DNA from: Cytophagales bacterium
GTDB lineage: Bacteria > Bacteroidota > Bacteroidia > Cytophagales > UBA9547
Direction of reading: 5' to 3'
Assembly (NCBI GenBank): GCA_003476475.1
Contig: DMUD01000217.1
Coordinates: 1-5,220 of the forward strand
DNA length: 5,220 nt
Shown here: positions 1-5,220 of the stretch, one piece after another
Layout: each line of letters starts with the position of its first letter
Numbering within the stretch: the first letter of the stretch is position 1
Position numbers and translations under genes: made by a program
Notes under the pieces: generated by a model
Told to the model about the DNA's origin: nothing
The model's input: the letters and a program-made list of their open reading frames with translations, nothing else
The model's database searches: none

Positions 1-493
1 GCACTTCTATCAGTTGCTCTTTGGCCTCTTCTGCCTTTAAATTTGAGATTTTTTCAAGACTTTCAATGTGATTGTTTTTGAGTCTTTCAATTTCTTCTTT
101 TCTCTTGTTGATGATTTCTTGTTGGGTGTTCAGGTTTTTTCTGGCAATGTCCAAATCAGATTCTTTGCGAGCATTGTCTTCTAACTGTTTGGCTAGTTGT
201 TGTTCCCGCTGTTTGATGCGATTTTCGCCTTGCGCCATCACTTGTTTGCGCTTATTCACGTCATCTTCAAACTCAGCTTTCAGTCGCAGATATTTTTCTT
301 TTGATTCTAGAATGCGTTCATTTTTGACTTTTTCTGCCTGAATTTCAGCTTCTTTGATCAAGAGCTTGGCTTTTTCTTCCAATTCTTTTTCCTTGTCTTT
401 TGCTTTTTGGGTTTGTAAGGTCTTGGTAAGAAAGATTCCAATTCCAATTCCAGCCAATATGGCTATGACTGCAATGATGATAATAGTGCCCAT
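1..493 (-). CDS. rny: Ribonuclease Y, N-terminal part (gene continues past the left edge)
   Basis: RNase Y is a membrane-anchored endoribonuclease that starts decay of many mRNAs. The visible 164 codons begin at the ATG read from 493 leftward (MGTIIIIAVIAILAG). Residues about 2-22 form one hydrophobic anchor, and the remainder is a long, highly charged Lys/Glu/Gln-rich coiled coil with the KAKLLIKEAEIQAEK-type repeat typical of this family. The KH RNA-binding domain and the HD catalytic domain, which in the family occupy the remainder of a protein of about 510-525 residues, would lie beyond the left edge, so catalytic residues cannot be checked. An in-frame extension upstream to 533 is possible but would place a non-hydrophobic stretch before the anchor and begin only 5 bp after the zapA stop; the MGTI start matches the family. 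The gene follows zapA after 45 bp and is probably co-transcribed with it. Identity rests on the anchor, the coiled-coil pattern and the zapA neighbour. Confidence 0.9.
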   Translation of the reverse strand, partial: MGTIIIIAVIAILAGIGIGIFLTKTLQTQKAKDKEKELEEKAKLLIKEAEIQAEKVKNERILESKEKYLRLKAEFEDDVNKRKQVMAQGENRIKQREQQLAKQLEDNARKESDLDIARKNLNTQQEIINKRKEEIERLKNNHIESLEKISNLKAEEAKEQLIEV

Positions 494-538
494 TTTCTTT
501 AAGTTTAAAGTGTAAACCCAAAGAAATCGACAAAAATG

Positions 539-829
539 CTATTCGTTAAGAGTGTTGTTGATTAGGTCTTCCAAATAATCTAGTCTTGTGTCGATGTGTT
601 CGTTAGAGAGTGCGATTGATTCATCACGACGTAGTTTTTCGACCATTAGGTCGAAGGCAGTCATGGCCAATAAATCTATTTTGTCATCTTTTCCGAACTG
701 TTCTCTAAATTGTTTTACCTTCTCATTTAACATTTTGGCAGCTGTTCTGATGCGTTCCTCCTCTTGTTTTTTCACCTTCAGCGGATATTCCCTGTCGGCT
801 ATTTTCACTTTTATAGAGAGATGTTCCAT
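539..829 (-). CDS. zapA: Cell division protein ZapA
   Basis: This 96-residue protein is a ZapA-type Z-ring-associated protein: a small cytoplasmic protein that binds FtsZ and promotes bundling of its filaments at mid-cell. The N-terminal part (about residues 3-20, SIKVKIADREYPLKV) is the short beta region of ZapA. It is followed by the helical segment EEERIRTAAKMLNEKV (24-38), the KIDLLAMTAFDLMVE core (50-64) and a C-terminal helix likely to form the coiled coil. The total length is normal for the family. The ATG at 829 lies 18 bp after the stop of the upstream coiled-coil gene. An ATG slightly further upstream in that gap is out of frame. No Shine-Dalgarno sequence is evident, as is usual in Bacteroidota. 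It sits between the coiled-coil gene and rny, and the zapA-rny pairing is common in this phylum. Of the two gene names in this cluster, this one is well supported by sequence and context together. Confidence 0.9.
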   Translation of the reverse strand: MEHLSIKVKIADREYPLKVKKQEEERIRTAAKMLNEKVKQFREQFGKDDKIDLLAMTAFDLMVEKLRRDESIALSNEHIDTRLDYLEDLINNTLNE

Positions 830-847
830 TGAAAGGCCACCATTTAT

Positions 848-1153
848 TTATAATTCCTCACTCAAATACGCAATACATTTGTCAATTTCCTTGATGTATT
901 CGTTTATTTTAATTTTCAAATCGGTAGCTGATTTTTCGTCGCCCGAGATTGAAGATACAATCTTAGCGATTTTGTCCTGATTTCTGAAATTTAAAAGCTC
1001 TTCATTTTTTCTGTCAAGTGCCATTTTTAGATTATAGTTTTCGGTGTACGCCAACTTAAGCTTGTTATTTATAGATTTATAGGCATCTATTAGTTTTCTT
1101 GTTTTTGCTTCAACTTGTTCCAGTTTTTCAGGGGTATATACCTCGTTCCTCAT
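848..1153 (-). CDS. Small coiled-coil protein of unknown function, upstream of zapA
   Basis: This 101-residue protein has no signal peptide or membrane segment, so it is probably cytoplasmic. Residues about 8-58 are rich in Lys, Glu, Leu and Asn with heptad-like spacing and should form a coiled coil. A central NQDKIAKIVSSIS segment (58-70) follows, and then a second helix, LKIKINEYIKEIDKCIAYL (79-97). From memory, small proteins ending in a similar INEYIKEIDKCI-like helix are encoded just upstream of zapA in many Bacteroidota and are usually annotated as hypothetical. I cannot assign a biochemical function. Its position 18 bp before zapA suggests co-transcription and a possible role in division or with ZapA. 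A resemblance to ZapB (also a small coiled coil that partners with ZapA) is in general character only and not in any motif I can identify. The start at 1153 is the first in-frame ATG downstream of a well-matched -7 element. Confidence 0.8.
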   Translation of the reverse strand: MRNEVYTPEKLEQVEAKTRKLIDAYKSINNKLKLAYTENYNLKMALDRKNEELLNFRNQDKIAKIVSSISGDEKSATDLKIKINEYIKEIDKCIAYLSEEL

Positions 1154-1187
1154 AACATTCTTGTTTGTAAATGAAGTTCCAATGTAG

Positions 1188-1195
1188 CAAAATTA
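1188..1195 (-). promoter_or_regulatory. Candidate Bacteroidota promoter (-7 element) for the coiled-coil/zapA/rny cluster
   Basis: Read on the minus strand, the sequence is TAATTTTG, an exact match to the TAnnTTTG -7 consensus of the Bacteroidota primary sigma factor. It lies 34 bp before the ATG at 1153, which would give a 5' leader of roughly 25-30 nt. The expected TTTG-like -33 element about 19-20 bp further upstream is not clear: only a weak CTTC sits near there. The call therefore rests on the -7 match and its position. Confidence 0.5.
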
Positions 1196-1270
1196 CACAC
1201 AAAAATCTATCACTTGAAGGTCATATTACGAGGCTGGTATTCTTTTAAGTCTTATTTCGCATAGTCGTAC

Positions 1271-1286
1271 TTATTTAGTTATTTAG
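1271..1286. repeat. Tandem duplication of an 8-bp unit (TTATTTAG x2)
   Basis: TTATTTAG occurs twice in direct succession in the intergenic region between the divergent gene clusters. It is a perfect duplication, but short and AT-rich. It lies about 100 bp before the gpsA start and could be a chance or slippage product; no regulatory role can be read from it. Confidence 0.5.
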
Positions 1287-1386
1287 CGAGTCTGGATTAG
1301 AAAGTGCCTGAACTTTTATAAATGCCGATTTTCCTTTTATTTCTAGAGTGAAGAAATGTTTTTATATAGACTGGCTTTGACTTACA

Positions 1387-2406
1387 ATGAATATGCATAC
1401 TTCTGTTTTAACAAAAACCAACATCGCAGTATTAGGGGCTGGTAGTTGGGCTACTGCAATTGTGAAGATTCTTTCAGAGAAAGAGGTGAGAATCAAATGG
1501 TGGATGCGCAACAAAGAAGCTGTGAACCATATCAAATCTTACCATCACAATCCCAACTATTTGAGCGACATTGTCATCAACTCCAAAAAAGTAAAACCCG
1601 ACACCAATTTGGCAAAAGTCTTGGAAAACGCACATGTGGTCATTTTGGCTGTTCCTTCAGCTTTTTTGAAAGATGTTTTGAAATTGATTGAATCCCCACA
1701 GTTGCGGGGAAAAACCATTGTTTCGGCCATAAAAGGAATTGTGCCAGGCGAGAATCTGCTCATTTCCGAATATTTGGAGCAAGAATATGGCGTTTATCCT
1801 TCGGATTATTGCAGTATAGTAGGGCCTTGTCATTCTGAAGAGATAGCCATGGAAAAGCAATCGTATTTAACGGTGGCTTGCCAAGAATATGACACCGCTT
1901 TCCAGTTTTCCACTTTGCTCAATTGCCGTTATGTAAAGACACAACTAAATACGGATGTAGTTGGTGTGGAATATGCTGCTATAATGAAAAATGTGTATGC
2001 TATAGCCTGTGGAATAGCCCGAGGTTTAAATTATGGCGACAATTTTCAGGCTGTGCTAGTTTCTAATGCCATGCAAGAAATAAAACGGTTTTTGGATGCC
2101 GTAAAACCCATGAGTAACCGCGACTTGAATGCTTCAGCATATTTGGGCGACTTGGTCGTGACTTCTTATTCTCAATTTAGCCGCAACCGAACTTTTGGCA
2201 ACATGGTAGGACATGGTTATTCGGTAAAATCGGCACAAATGGAAATGAATATGGTGGCAGAAGGTTATTACGGAACCAAATGCATCAATGAAGTGAACAA
2301 AAAGTACATGATTGATTTGCCTATTTGCAAAGCAGTATACAATATTCTATATGAAAAGATTTCGCCAGCTATTGAATTTGAAATACTTAAAAATTTGTTG
2401 AGATAG
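1387..2406 (+). CDS. gpsA: NAD(P)H-dependent glycerol-3-phosphate dehydrogenase
   Basis: GpsA reversibly reduces dihydroxyacetone phosphate to sn-glycerol 3-phosphate, the backbone precursor of phospholipids, in the cytoplasm. The 339-residue length equals the usual bacterial size. An N-terminal Rossmann domain opens with IAVLGAGSWATA (13-24); the third glycine of GxGxxG is Ala22, which I recall as usual in Bacteroidota GpsA. Further landmarks are WMRN (39-42), VVILAVPS (84-91) and SAIKGIVPG (113-121) with the conserved Lys116. GPCHSEE (146-152) follows, in place of the GPSFAxE of Proteobacteria. The C-terminal domain has EYAAIMKNVYAIACGIARGL (195-214) with the expected catalytic Lys201, then LGDL (253-256, Asp255) and SRNR (265-268), which contacts the substrate. 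All core residues are present, so the enzyme should be active. The start at 1387 is the first ATG; a second in-frame ATG two codons later (1393) cannot be excluded. The hotdog thioesterase gene follows after 28 bp in the same direction and is probably co-transcribed. No convincing promoter motif was found upstream. Confidence 0.96.
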   Translation: MNMHTSVLTKTNIAVLGAGSWATAIVKILSEKEVRIKWWMRNKEAVNHIKSYHHNPNYLSDIVINSKKVKPDTNLAKVLENAHVVILAVPSAFLKDVLKLIESPQLRGKTIVSAIKGIVPGENLLISEYLEQEYGVYPSDYCSIVGPCHSEEIAMEKQSYLTVACQEYDTAFQFSTLLNCRYVKTQLNTDVVGVEYAAIMKNVYAIACGIARGLNYGDNFQAVLVSNAMQEIKRFLDAVKPMSNRDLNASAYLGDLVVTSYSQFSRNRTFGNMVGHGYSVKSAQMEMNMVAEGYYGTKCINEVNKKYMIDLPICKAVYNILYEKISPAIEFEILKNLLR

Positions 2407-2434
2407 AATAGGTGAAATTTAATTCCAAATATTT

Positions 2435-3001
2435 ATGTCCCAAATCGAGGAAAAATTCAGAACAGTCAGCTTTTCACAAACTACCCTCACCGAATTAATG
2501 ATCCCTGCTTATGCCAATTTTGGCGGGAAGATTCACGGGGGTATCTTATTGTCGCTCATGGACAAAGTGGCCTATGCTTGTGCATCCAAGCATGCTGGTA
2601 ATTACTGTGTGACCGTTTCGGTCGATAATGTAAATTTTTTAGAGCCAGTTGAAGTAGGTGAGATGGTTTCTATGAAAGCATCGGTTAATTATGTGGGCAA
2701 TACTTCTATGGTTATTGGTATTAAAGTAATTTCAGAAGATTTCAAGAACGCCGCTATGAAACATACCAATACTTCCTATTTTACCATGGTAGCCAAAAAT
2801 GATGAAGGAAGACCTACTAAAGTGCCTGGCCTTATATTAGAAAGTCGCGAGGAAGTGAGGCGGTTTTTAGAATCTATCAAGCGCAAAGAACTGAAAAACA
2901 TTTATGGCGACGAGCTGGACAATGCACGCACAAGTCTTTCCGTCGAAACAGATCTCTATAAATTGGAAGGTGAACGTTGTCAACTAAACTTGAGCTTGTA
3001 A
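2435..3001 (+). CDS. Acyl-CoA thioesterase, single hotdog domain
   Basis: The protein probably hydrolyses acyl-CoA to free fatty acid and CoA in the cytoplasm. Residues about 10-125 are a hotdog domain of the acyl-CoA hydrolase (BACH/YciA) type. The motif ANFGGKIHGGILLSLMD (27-43) contains Asn28 and Asp43, which by my alignment from memory match the catalytic Asn and Asp that the two-domain mammalian enzyme ACOT7 carries on separate repeats. VDNVNFLEPVEVGE (63-76) is the usual following strand region, and NTSYFTMVA (112-120) is the last conserved strand. After the fold come about 60 further residues (130-188), charged and mainly helical, so the protein is longer than a minimal hotdog enzyme of about 130-150 residues. 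Natural chain-length specificity cannot be read from the sequence. It lies 28 bp after gpsA and 44 bp before the membrane hydrolase gene. The shared context with gpsA fits lipid metabolism, but this is inference. Confidence 0.88.
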   Translation: MSQIEEKFRTVSFSQTTLTELMIPAYANFGGKIHGGILLSLMDKVAYACASKHAGNYCVTVSVDNVNFLEPVEVGEMVSMKASVNYVGNTSMVIGIKVISEDFKNAAMKHTNTSYFTMVAKNDEGRPTKVPGLILESREEVRRFLESIKRKELKNIYGDELDNARTSLSVETDLYKLEGERCQLNLSL

Positions 3002-3045
3002 ACTGTTTCTTAAACACCAAACCCACACCTTCACTCAAACCCAAA

Positions 3046-4071
3046 ATGGATTCTATAACCCAAATAGTTTTAGGAGCAGCCGTTGCCGAACTTGCTTTGG
3101 GCAAAAAAGTAGGAAATAAAGCGGCCCTTTGGGGAGCTATTTGTGGTACAATTCCCGATTTGGATGTGTTAGCCAATCCTTTCCTAACCGACCTACAAGA
3201 ATTAGGTTCTCATCGGGGTTTTTCACATTCTATATTTTTCTCTTTTATTTTATCGCCATTCTTGGGCTACCTTATTTCTATTTTTTATAATAAGAAAGAA
3301 GCCAATTGGAAAGAATGGACTTTTTTATGCTTTCTGTCGCTTTTCACCCATCCGCTTTTGGATGCCTTTACCAACTATGGTACTCAGTTATTCCTTCCTC
3401 TTTCCAATTACCGAGTAGCTTTCAACAGTATTTTTATCGTTGACCCATGTTACACTATGCCCATGATGTTGTTTTTGGTTGTGGCCATGTTTTTGAATCG
3501 TAAAAAAAACGAAAGAACTACATTGAACAAAATTGGCATTGTATTGAGCCATATTTACTTGGTCTTTACTTTGGCCAATAAATTATATGTTGGAAAGGTG
3601 TTTGAAGAAGCCATGGAGAAAAAACAGATTGCCTACCAGCGATACATGACCAATCCGATGCCCTTGCAAAATATTATGTGGTACATGATTGCCGAAGAAA
3701 AAGGGGGGTTTTATTACGGTTATTACAGTTGGTACGACGACCCCAATAAAATAGCATTCAAGTATTTTCCGAAAAATGACCAAGGTCTTGAAAACTTGAA
3801 AAAATCATTTCCTATAAAAAGACTAAGTTGGTTTTCGGACGCGTACTACATTTTTACTCGAAAAGACAAGAAATTGTATTTGAATGACTTGCGTTTTGGA
3901 AAAGTAGGTGCTTTGGTAAACGGCGAGGGCAATTTTATTATGCAATGGGAAATAAAGCAACGCGATGGAGAAGTGGAAATTGAAAAACAAAATCCTAATT
4001 TCGAATGGAACAAAAAATCTTTTGATGAGCTGCTAAATCGTATCAAAGGGATAAAGAAAGATACATTATAG
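3046..4071 (+). CDS. YdjM-family membrane-associated metal-dependent hydrolase
   Basis: This 341-residue protein belongs to the family of E. coli YdjM (LexA-regulated, inner-membrane metal-dependent hydrolase). The substrate is unknown for the family. The N-terminus MDSITQIVLGAAVAE is the typical family start. Likely metal-binding motifs follow: PDLD (37-40), HRGFSHS (56-62) and THPLLDAFTNYGTQLF (101-116). Hydrophobic segments at about 61-80, 92-106, 136-150 and 163-178 suggest three or four membrane spans. The rest (about 180-341) is a soluble, aromatic- and lysine-rich C-terminal region with no motif I recognise. The ATG at 3046 was chosen because an earlier in-frame ATG at 2977 would overlap the thioesterase gene by 25 bp and add 23 residues that do not resemble the family. 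The gene lies 44 bp after the thioesterase gene and is probably in the same transcript. Family assignment is firm; the biological role is not known. Confidence 0.87.
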   Translation: MDSITQIVLGAAVAELALGKKVGNKAALWGAICGTIPDLDVLANPFLTDLQELGSHRGFSHSIFFSFILSPFLGYLISIFYNKKEANWKEWTFLCFLSLFTHPLLDAFTNYGTQLFLPLSNYRVAFNSIFIVDPCYTMPMMLFLVVAMFLNRKKNERTTLNKIGIVLSHIYLVFTLANKLYVGKVFEEAMEKKQIAYQRYMTNPMPLQNIMWYMIAEEKGGFYYGYYSWYDDPNKIAFKYFPKNDQGLENLKKSFPIKRLSWFSDAYYIFTRKDKKLYLNDLRFGKVGALVNGEGNFIMQWEIKQRDGEVEIEKQNPNFEWNKKSFDELLNRIKGIKKDTL

Positions 4072-4072
4072 A

Positions 4073-4104
4073 CTAGCCGATTTATTCAAAACAATGTCGG
4101 TTGG
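4073..4104 (+). terminator. Possible weak hairpin terminator after the membrane hydrolase gene
   Basis: CTAGCCGA (4073-4080) can pair with TCGGTTGG (4097-4104) through an 8-bp stem that includes two G-U pairs, with a 16-nt loop. It begins one base after the stop codon and is followed, after some ten bases, by a T-rich stretch (4111-4129). The stem is weak and the T-tract is displaced, so this may be incidental. If real, it would partly separate sppA from the genes before it. Confidence 0.22.
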
Positions 4105-4119
4105 CCAATGATTTTCTGT

Positions 4120-4127
4120 TATTTTTG
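4120..4127 (+). promoter_or_regulatory. Candidate Bacteroidota promoter (-7 element) for sppA
   Basis: TATTTTTG is an exact match to TAnnTTTG and ends 26 bp before the sppA ATG, implying a leader of about 20 nt. A TTGG at 4101-4104 could serve as the -33 element, but its 15-bp spacing is shorter than the usual 19-20 bp. The T-rich context makes a chance match plausible, so confidence is moderate. Confidence 0.42.
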
Positions 4128-4153
4128 TTCAAAATCCAATTCAGCCCAATTAC

Positions 4154-5220
4154 ATGTGGTCATTCTTCAAAACATTTCTTGCCACTTTTTTAGCGCTCAT
4201 TCTTTCGTTTTTCCTCCTCATCTCAATCCTTATCTTCCTTGTCATTGGATTCCAATCCAATGATTTGAATCCGTTGCATGAAAAAACCGTCCTGAAATTA
4301 TCTTTCGACAAGCCTATTTTAGAAAGAGAAAAAGAAAATCCGCTCTCCAATTTCGACTTGCCAATTTCGGAAGTAGGAAACATGGGTTTGGTAGAAATTA
4401 GGCAGACGATAAATACCGCAAAAACGGACAATAAAATAAAGGGAATATTTCTTAATCTGTCTTCATTGCAGGCAGGTTACGCTACAATAGAAGAAATACG
4501 CAAGGCTTTGTTGAATTTTAAGGCATCGGGTAAGTTTGTGTATGCTTACAGCGAAACTTTGTCTGAAGGGGCTTATTACCTTTCGACCGTAGCCGACAGC
4601 ATTTATTTAAATCCATCAGGTATGTTGGAATTAAATGGTTTGAAATCAGAATATCTGTTTTTCAAAGGTACGCTTGAAAAGCTTGATTTAAAGCCCGAGA
4701 TATTTAAAGTTGGTGATTACAAAAGTGCGGTAGAACCCTTGATGTATGACAAGATGAGTGACGCAAGCCGCCAACAAACTCGTTCTTTTTTGCAAAGCAT
4801 TCAAAATACGATGTATGCAAATATTGCGAATGCACGCAAATTGCCCTTGGCAACATTGGAACACATTGCCGATTCCATGTTGGTGCACAAACCTACCGAT
4901 GCGGTTCGCTTTGGTTTGGCCGATAGGCTTTACTATTACGACCAAGTAGAAGACGTAATCAAAACCAAGCTTGGTGTTGAAAAGAAAGAGGAAATTCATT
5001 TTGTAGGCTACGAAAAGTATGCTGGTATGGTAGCCGAACAGGAAGAAGAGGGCAAAGAAAAACAGGGAAAGAAAAATAAAATAGCAGTGATAGTAGCCCA
5101 AGGAGACATTGTGTCGGGAAGGGGAGACGAAGAAACGGTTGGCTCAGAACAAATAGCCGAAACATTGCGCAAAGCCCGTCGAGATGAAGAAGTGAAGGCA
5201 ATAGTTTTGTGCATCAATTC
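4154..5220 (+). CDS. sppA: Signal peptide peptidase SppA, 67K type (gene continues past the right edge)
   Basis: SppA is a membrane-anchored serine protease (peptidase family S49) that degrades leftover signal peptides. The 355 complete codons start at ATG 4154. Residues about 8-33 form one strong hydrophobic anchor (FLATFLALILSFFLLISILI). The first S49 repeat covers about 44-285, with IKGIFLNLSS (95-104), SEGAYYLSTVADSIYLNPSG (137-156) and VGDYKSAVEP (186-195). Lys190 aligns with the catalytic general-base lysine (Lys209 in E. coli SppA). A charged linker rich in Glu and Lys (about 294-309) follows. The second repeat begins at KIAVIVAQGDIVSG (309-322). The window ends in VLCIN plus two bases of the next codon, exactly where the family's INSPGG motif begins, so the catalytic serine of the second repeat lies outside. 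The family is about 580-620 residues, so roughly 60 percent is visible. It follows the membrane hydrolase gene by 82 bp and has a candidate promoter of its own. Confidence 0.95.
   Translation, partial: MWSFFKTFLATFLALILSFFLLISILIFLVIGFQSNDLNPLHEKTVLKLSFDKPILEREKENPLSNFDLPISEVGNMGLVEIRQTINTAKTDNKIKGIFLNLSSLQAGYATIEEIRKALLNFKASGKFVYAYSETLSEGAYYLSTVADSIYLNPSGMLELNGLKSEYLFFKGTLEKLDLKPEIFKVGDYKSAVEPLMYDKMSDASRQQTRSFLQSIQNTMYANIANARKLPLATLEHIADSMLVHKPTDAVRFGLADRLYYYDQVEDVIKTKLGVEKKEEIHFVGYEKYAGMVAEQEEEGKEKQGKKNKIAVIVAQGDIVSGRGDEETVGSEQIAETLRKARRDEEVKAIVLCIN

Noticed and set aside
72..341. Open reading frame of 89 codons on the plus strand
   Set aside because: It is antisense to the Lys/Glu-rich coiled coil of rny, which yields a Ser/Leu/Phe-rich translation that only looks like a membrane protein.
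494..533. In-frame extension of rny upstream of 493
   Set aside because: It would start about 5 bp after the zapA stop and add a hydrophilic stretch before the membrane anchor. RNase Y proteins of this type start with the anchor.
588..980. Open reading frame of 130 codons on the plus strand
   Set aside because: It is antisense to zapA and the coiled-coil gene, both of which are well supported. Its Ser/Phe-rich translation is typical of an antisense shadow.
1372..1379. TGGCTTTG just before gpsA as a promoter -7 element
   Set aside because: It deviates from TAnnTTTG at the second position, has no clear -33 partner, and would put the transcription start almost on the start codon.
2977..3045. 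Upstream in-frame ATG that would lengthen the membrane hydrolase by 23 residues
   Set aside because: It would overlap the thioesterase gene by 25 bp, and the extra residues do not resemble the family, whose members begin MDS(I/L)TQIVLGAA as found at 3046.
4688..5101. Open reading frame of 137 codons on the minus strand
   Set aside because: It lies antisense inside sppA, has a low-complexity Phe/Leu-rich translation and no recognisable motif, so it is a shadow of the real gene.

Overview
The window looks like ordinary chromosomal core DNA from a member of the Bacteroidota. The sequence is AT-rich and start codons lack clear Shine-Dalgarno sequences. Two upstream regions contain exact TAnnTTTG elements, the -7 motif of the Bacteroidota primary sigma factor. 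The gene order (small coiled-coil gene, zapA, rny) and the GpsA nucleotide-binding loop ending SWATA also fit that phylum. I cannot place it to genus.

Left part (1-1153, all minus strand): a three-gene cluster transcribed leftward. It starts with a 101-residue coiled-coil protein of unknown function, followed 18 bp later by zapA (cell-division Z-ring-associated protein), and 45 bp later by rny (RNase Y). Only the first 164 codons of rny are inside the window. A candidate promoter lies just upstream of the coiled-coil gene.

Centre (1154-1386): a 233-bp divergent intergenic region. It holds the candidate leftward promoter and a perfect 8-bp tandem duplication. I see no tRNA or other recognisable RNA gene in it.

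Right part (1387-5220, all plus strand): gpsA (glycerol-3-phosphate dehydrogenase), a hotdog-fold acyl-CoA thioesterase, a YdjM-type membrane metal-dependent hydrolase, and sppA (signal peptide peptidase). sppA runs off the right edge just before its catalytic serine. The first three genes are separated by 28 and 44 bp and probably form one transcription unit. sppA follows after 82 bp with its own TAnnTTTG element, so it may also be transcribed independently. The set has a loose membrane theme: phospholipid backbone synthesis, acyl-CoA turnover, a membrane hydrolase and membrane proteolysis.

I found no mobile element, CRISPR array, phage gene or defence system, and nothing that amounts to an undescribed system. 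The least explained gene is the coiled-coil protein next to zapA.
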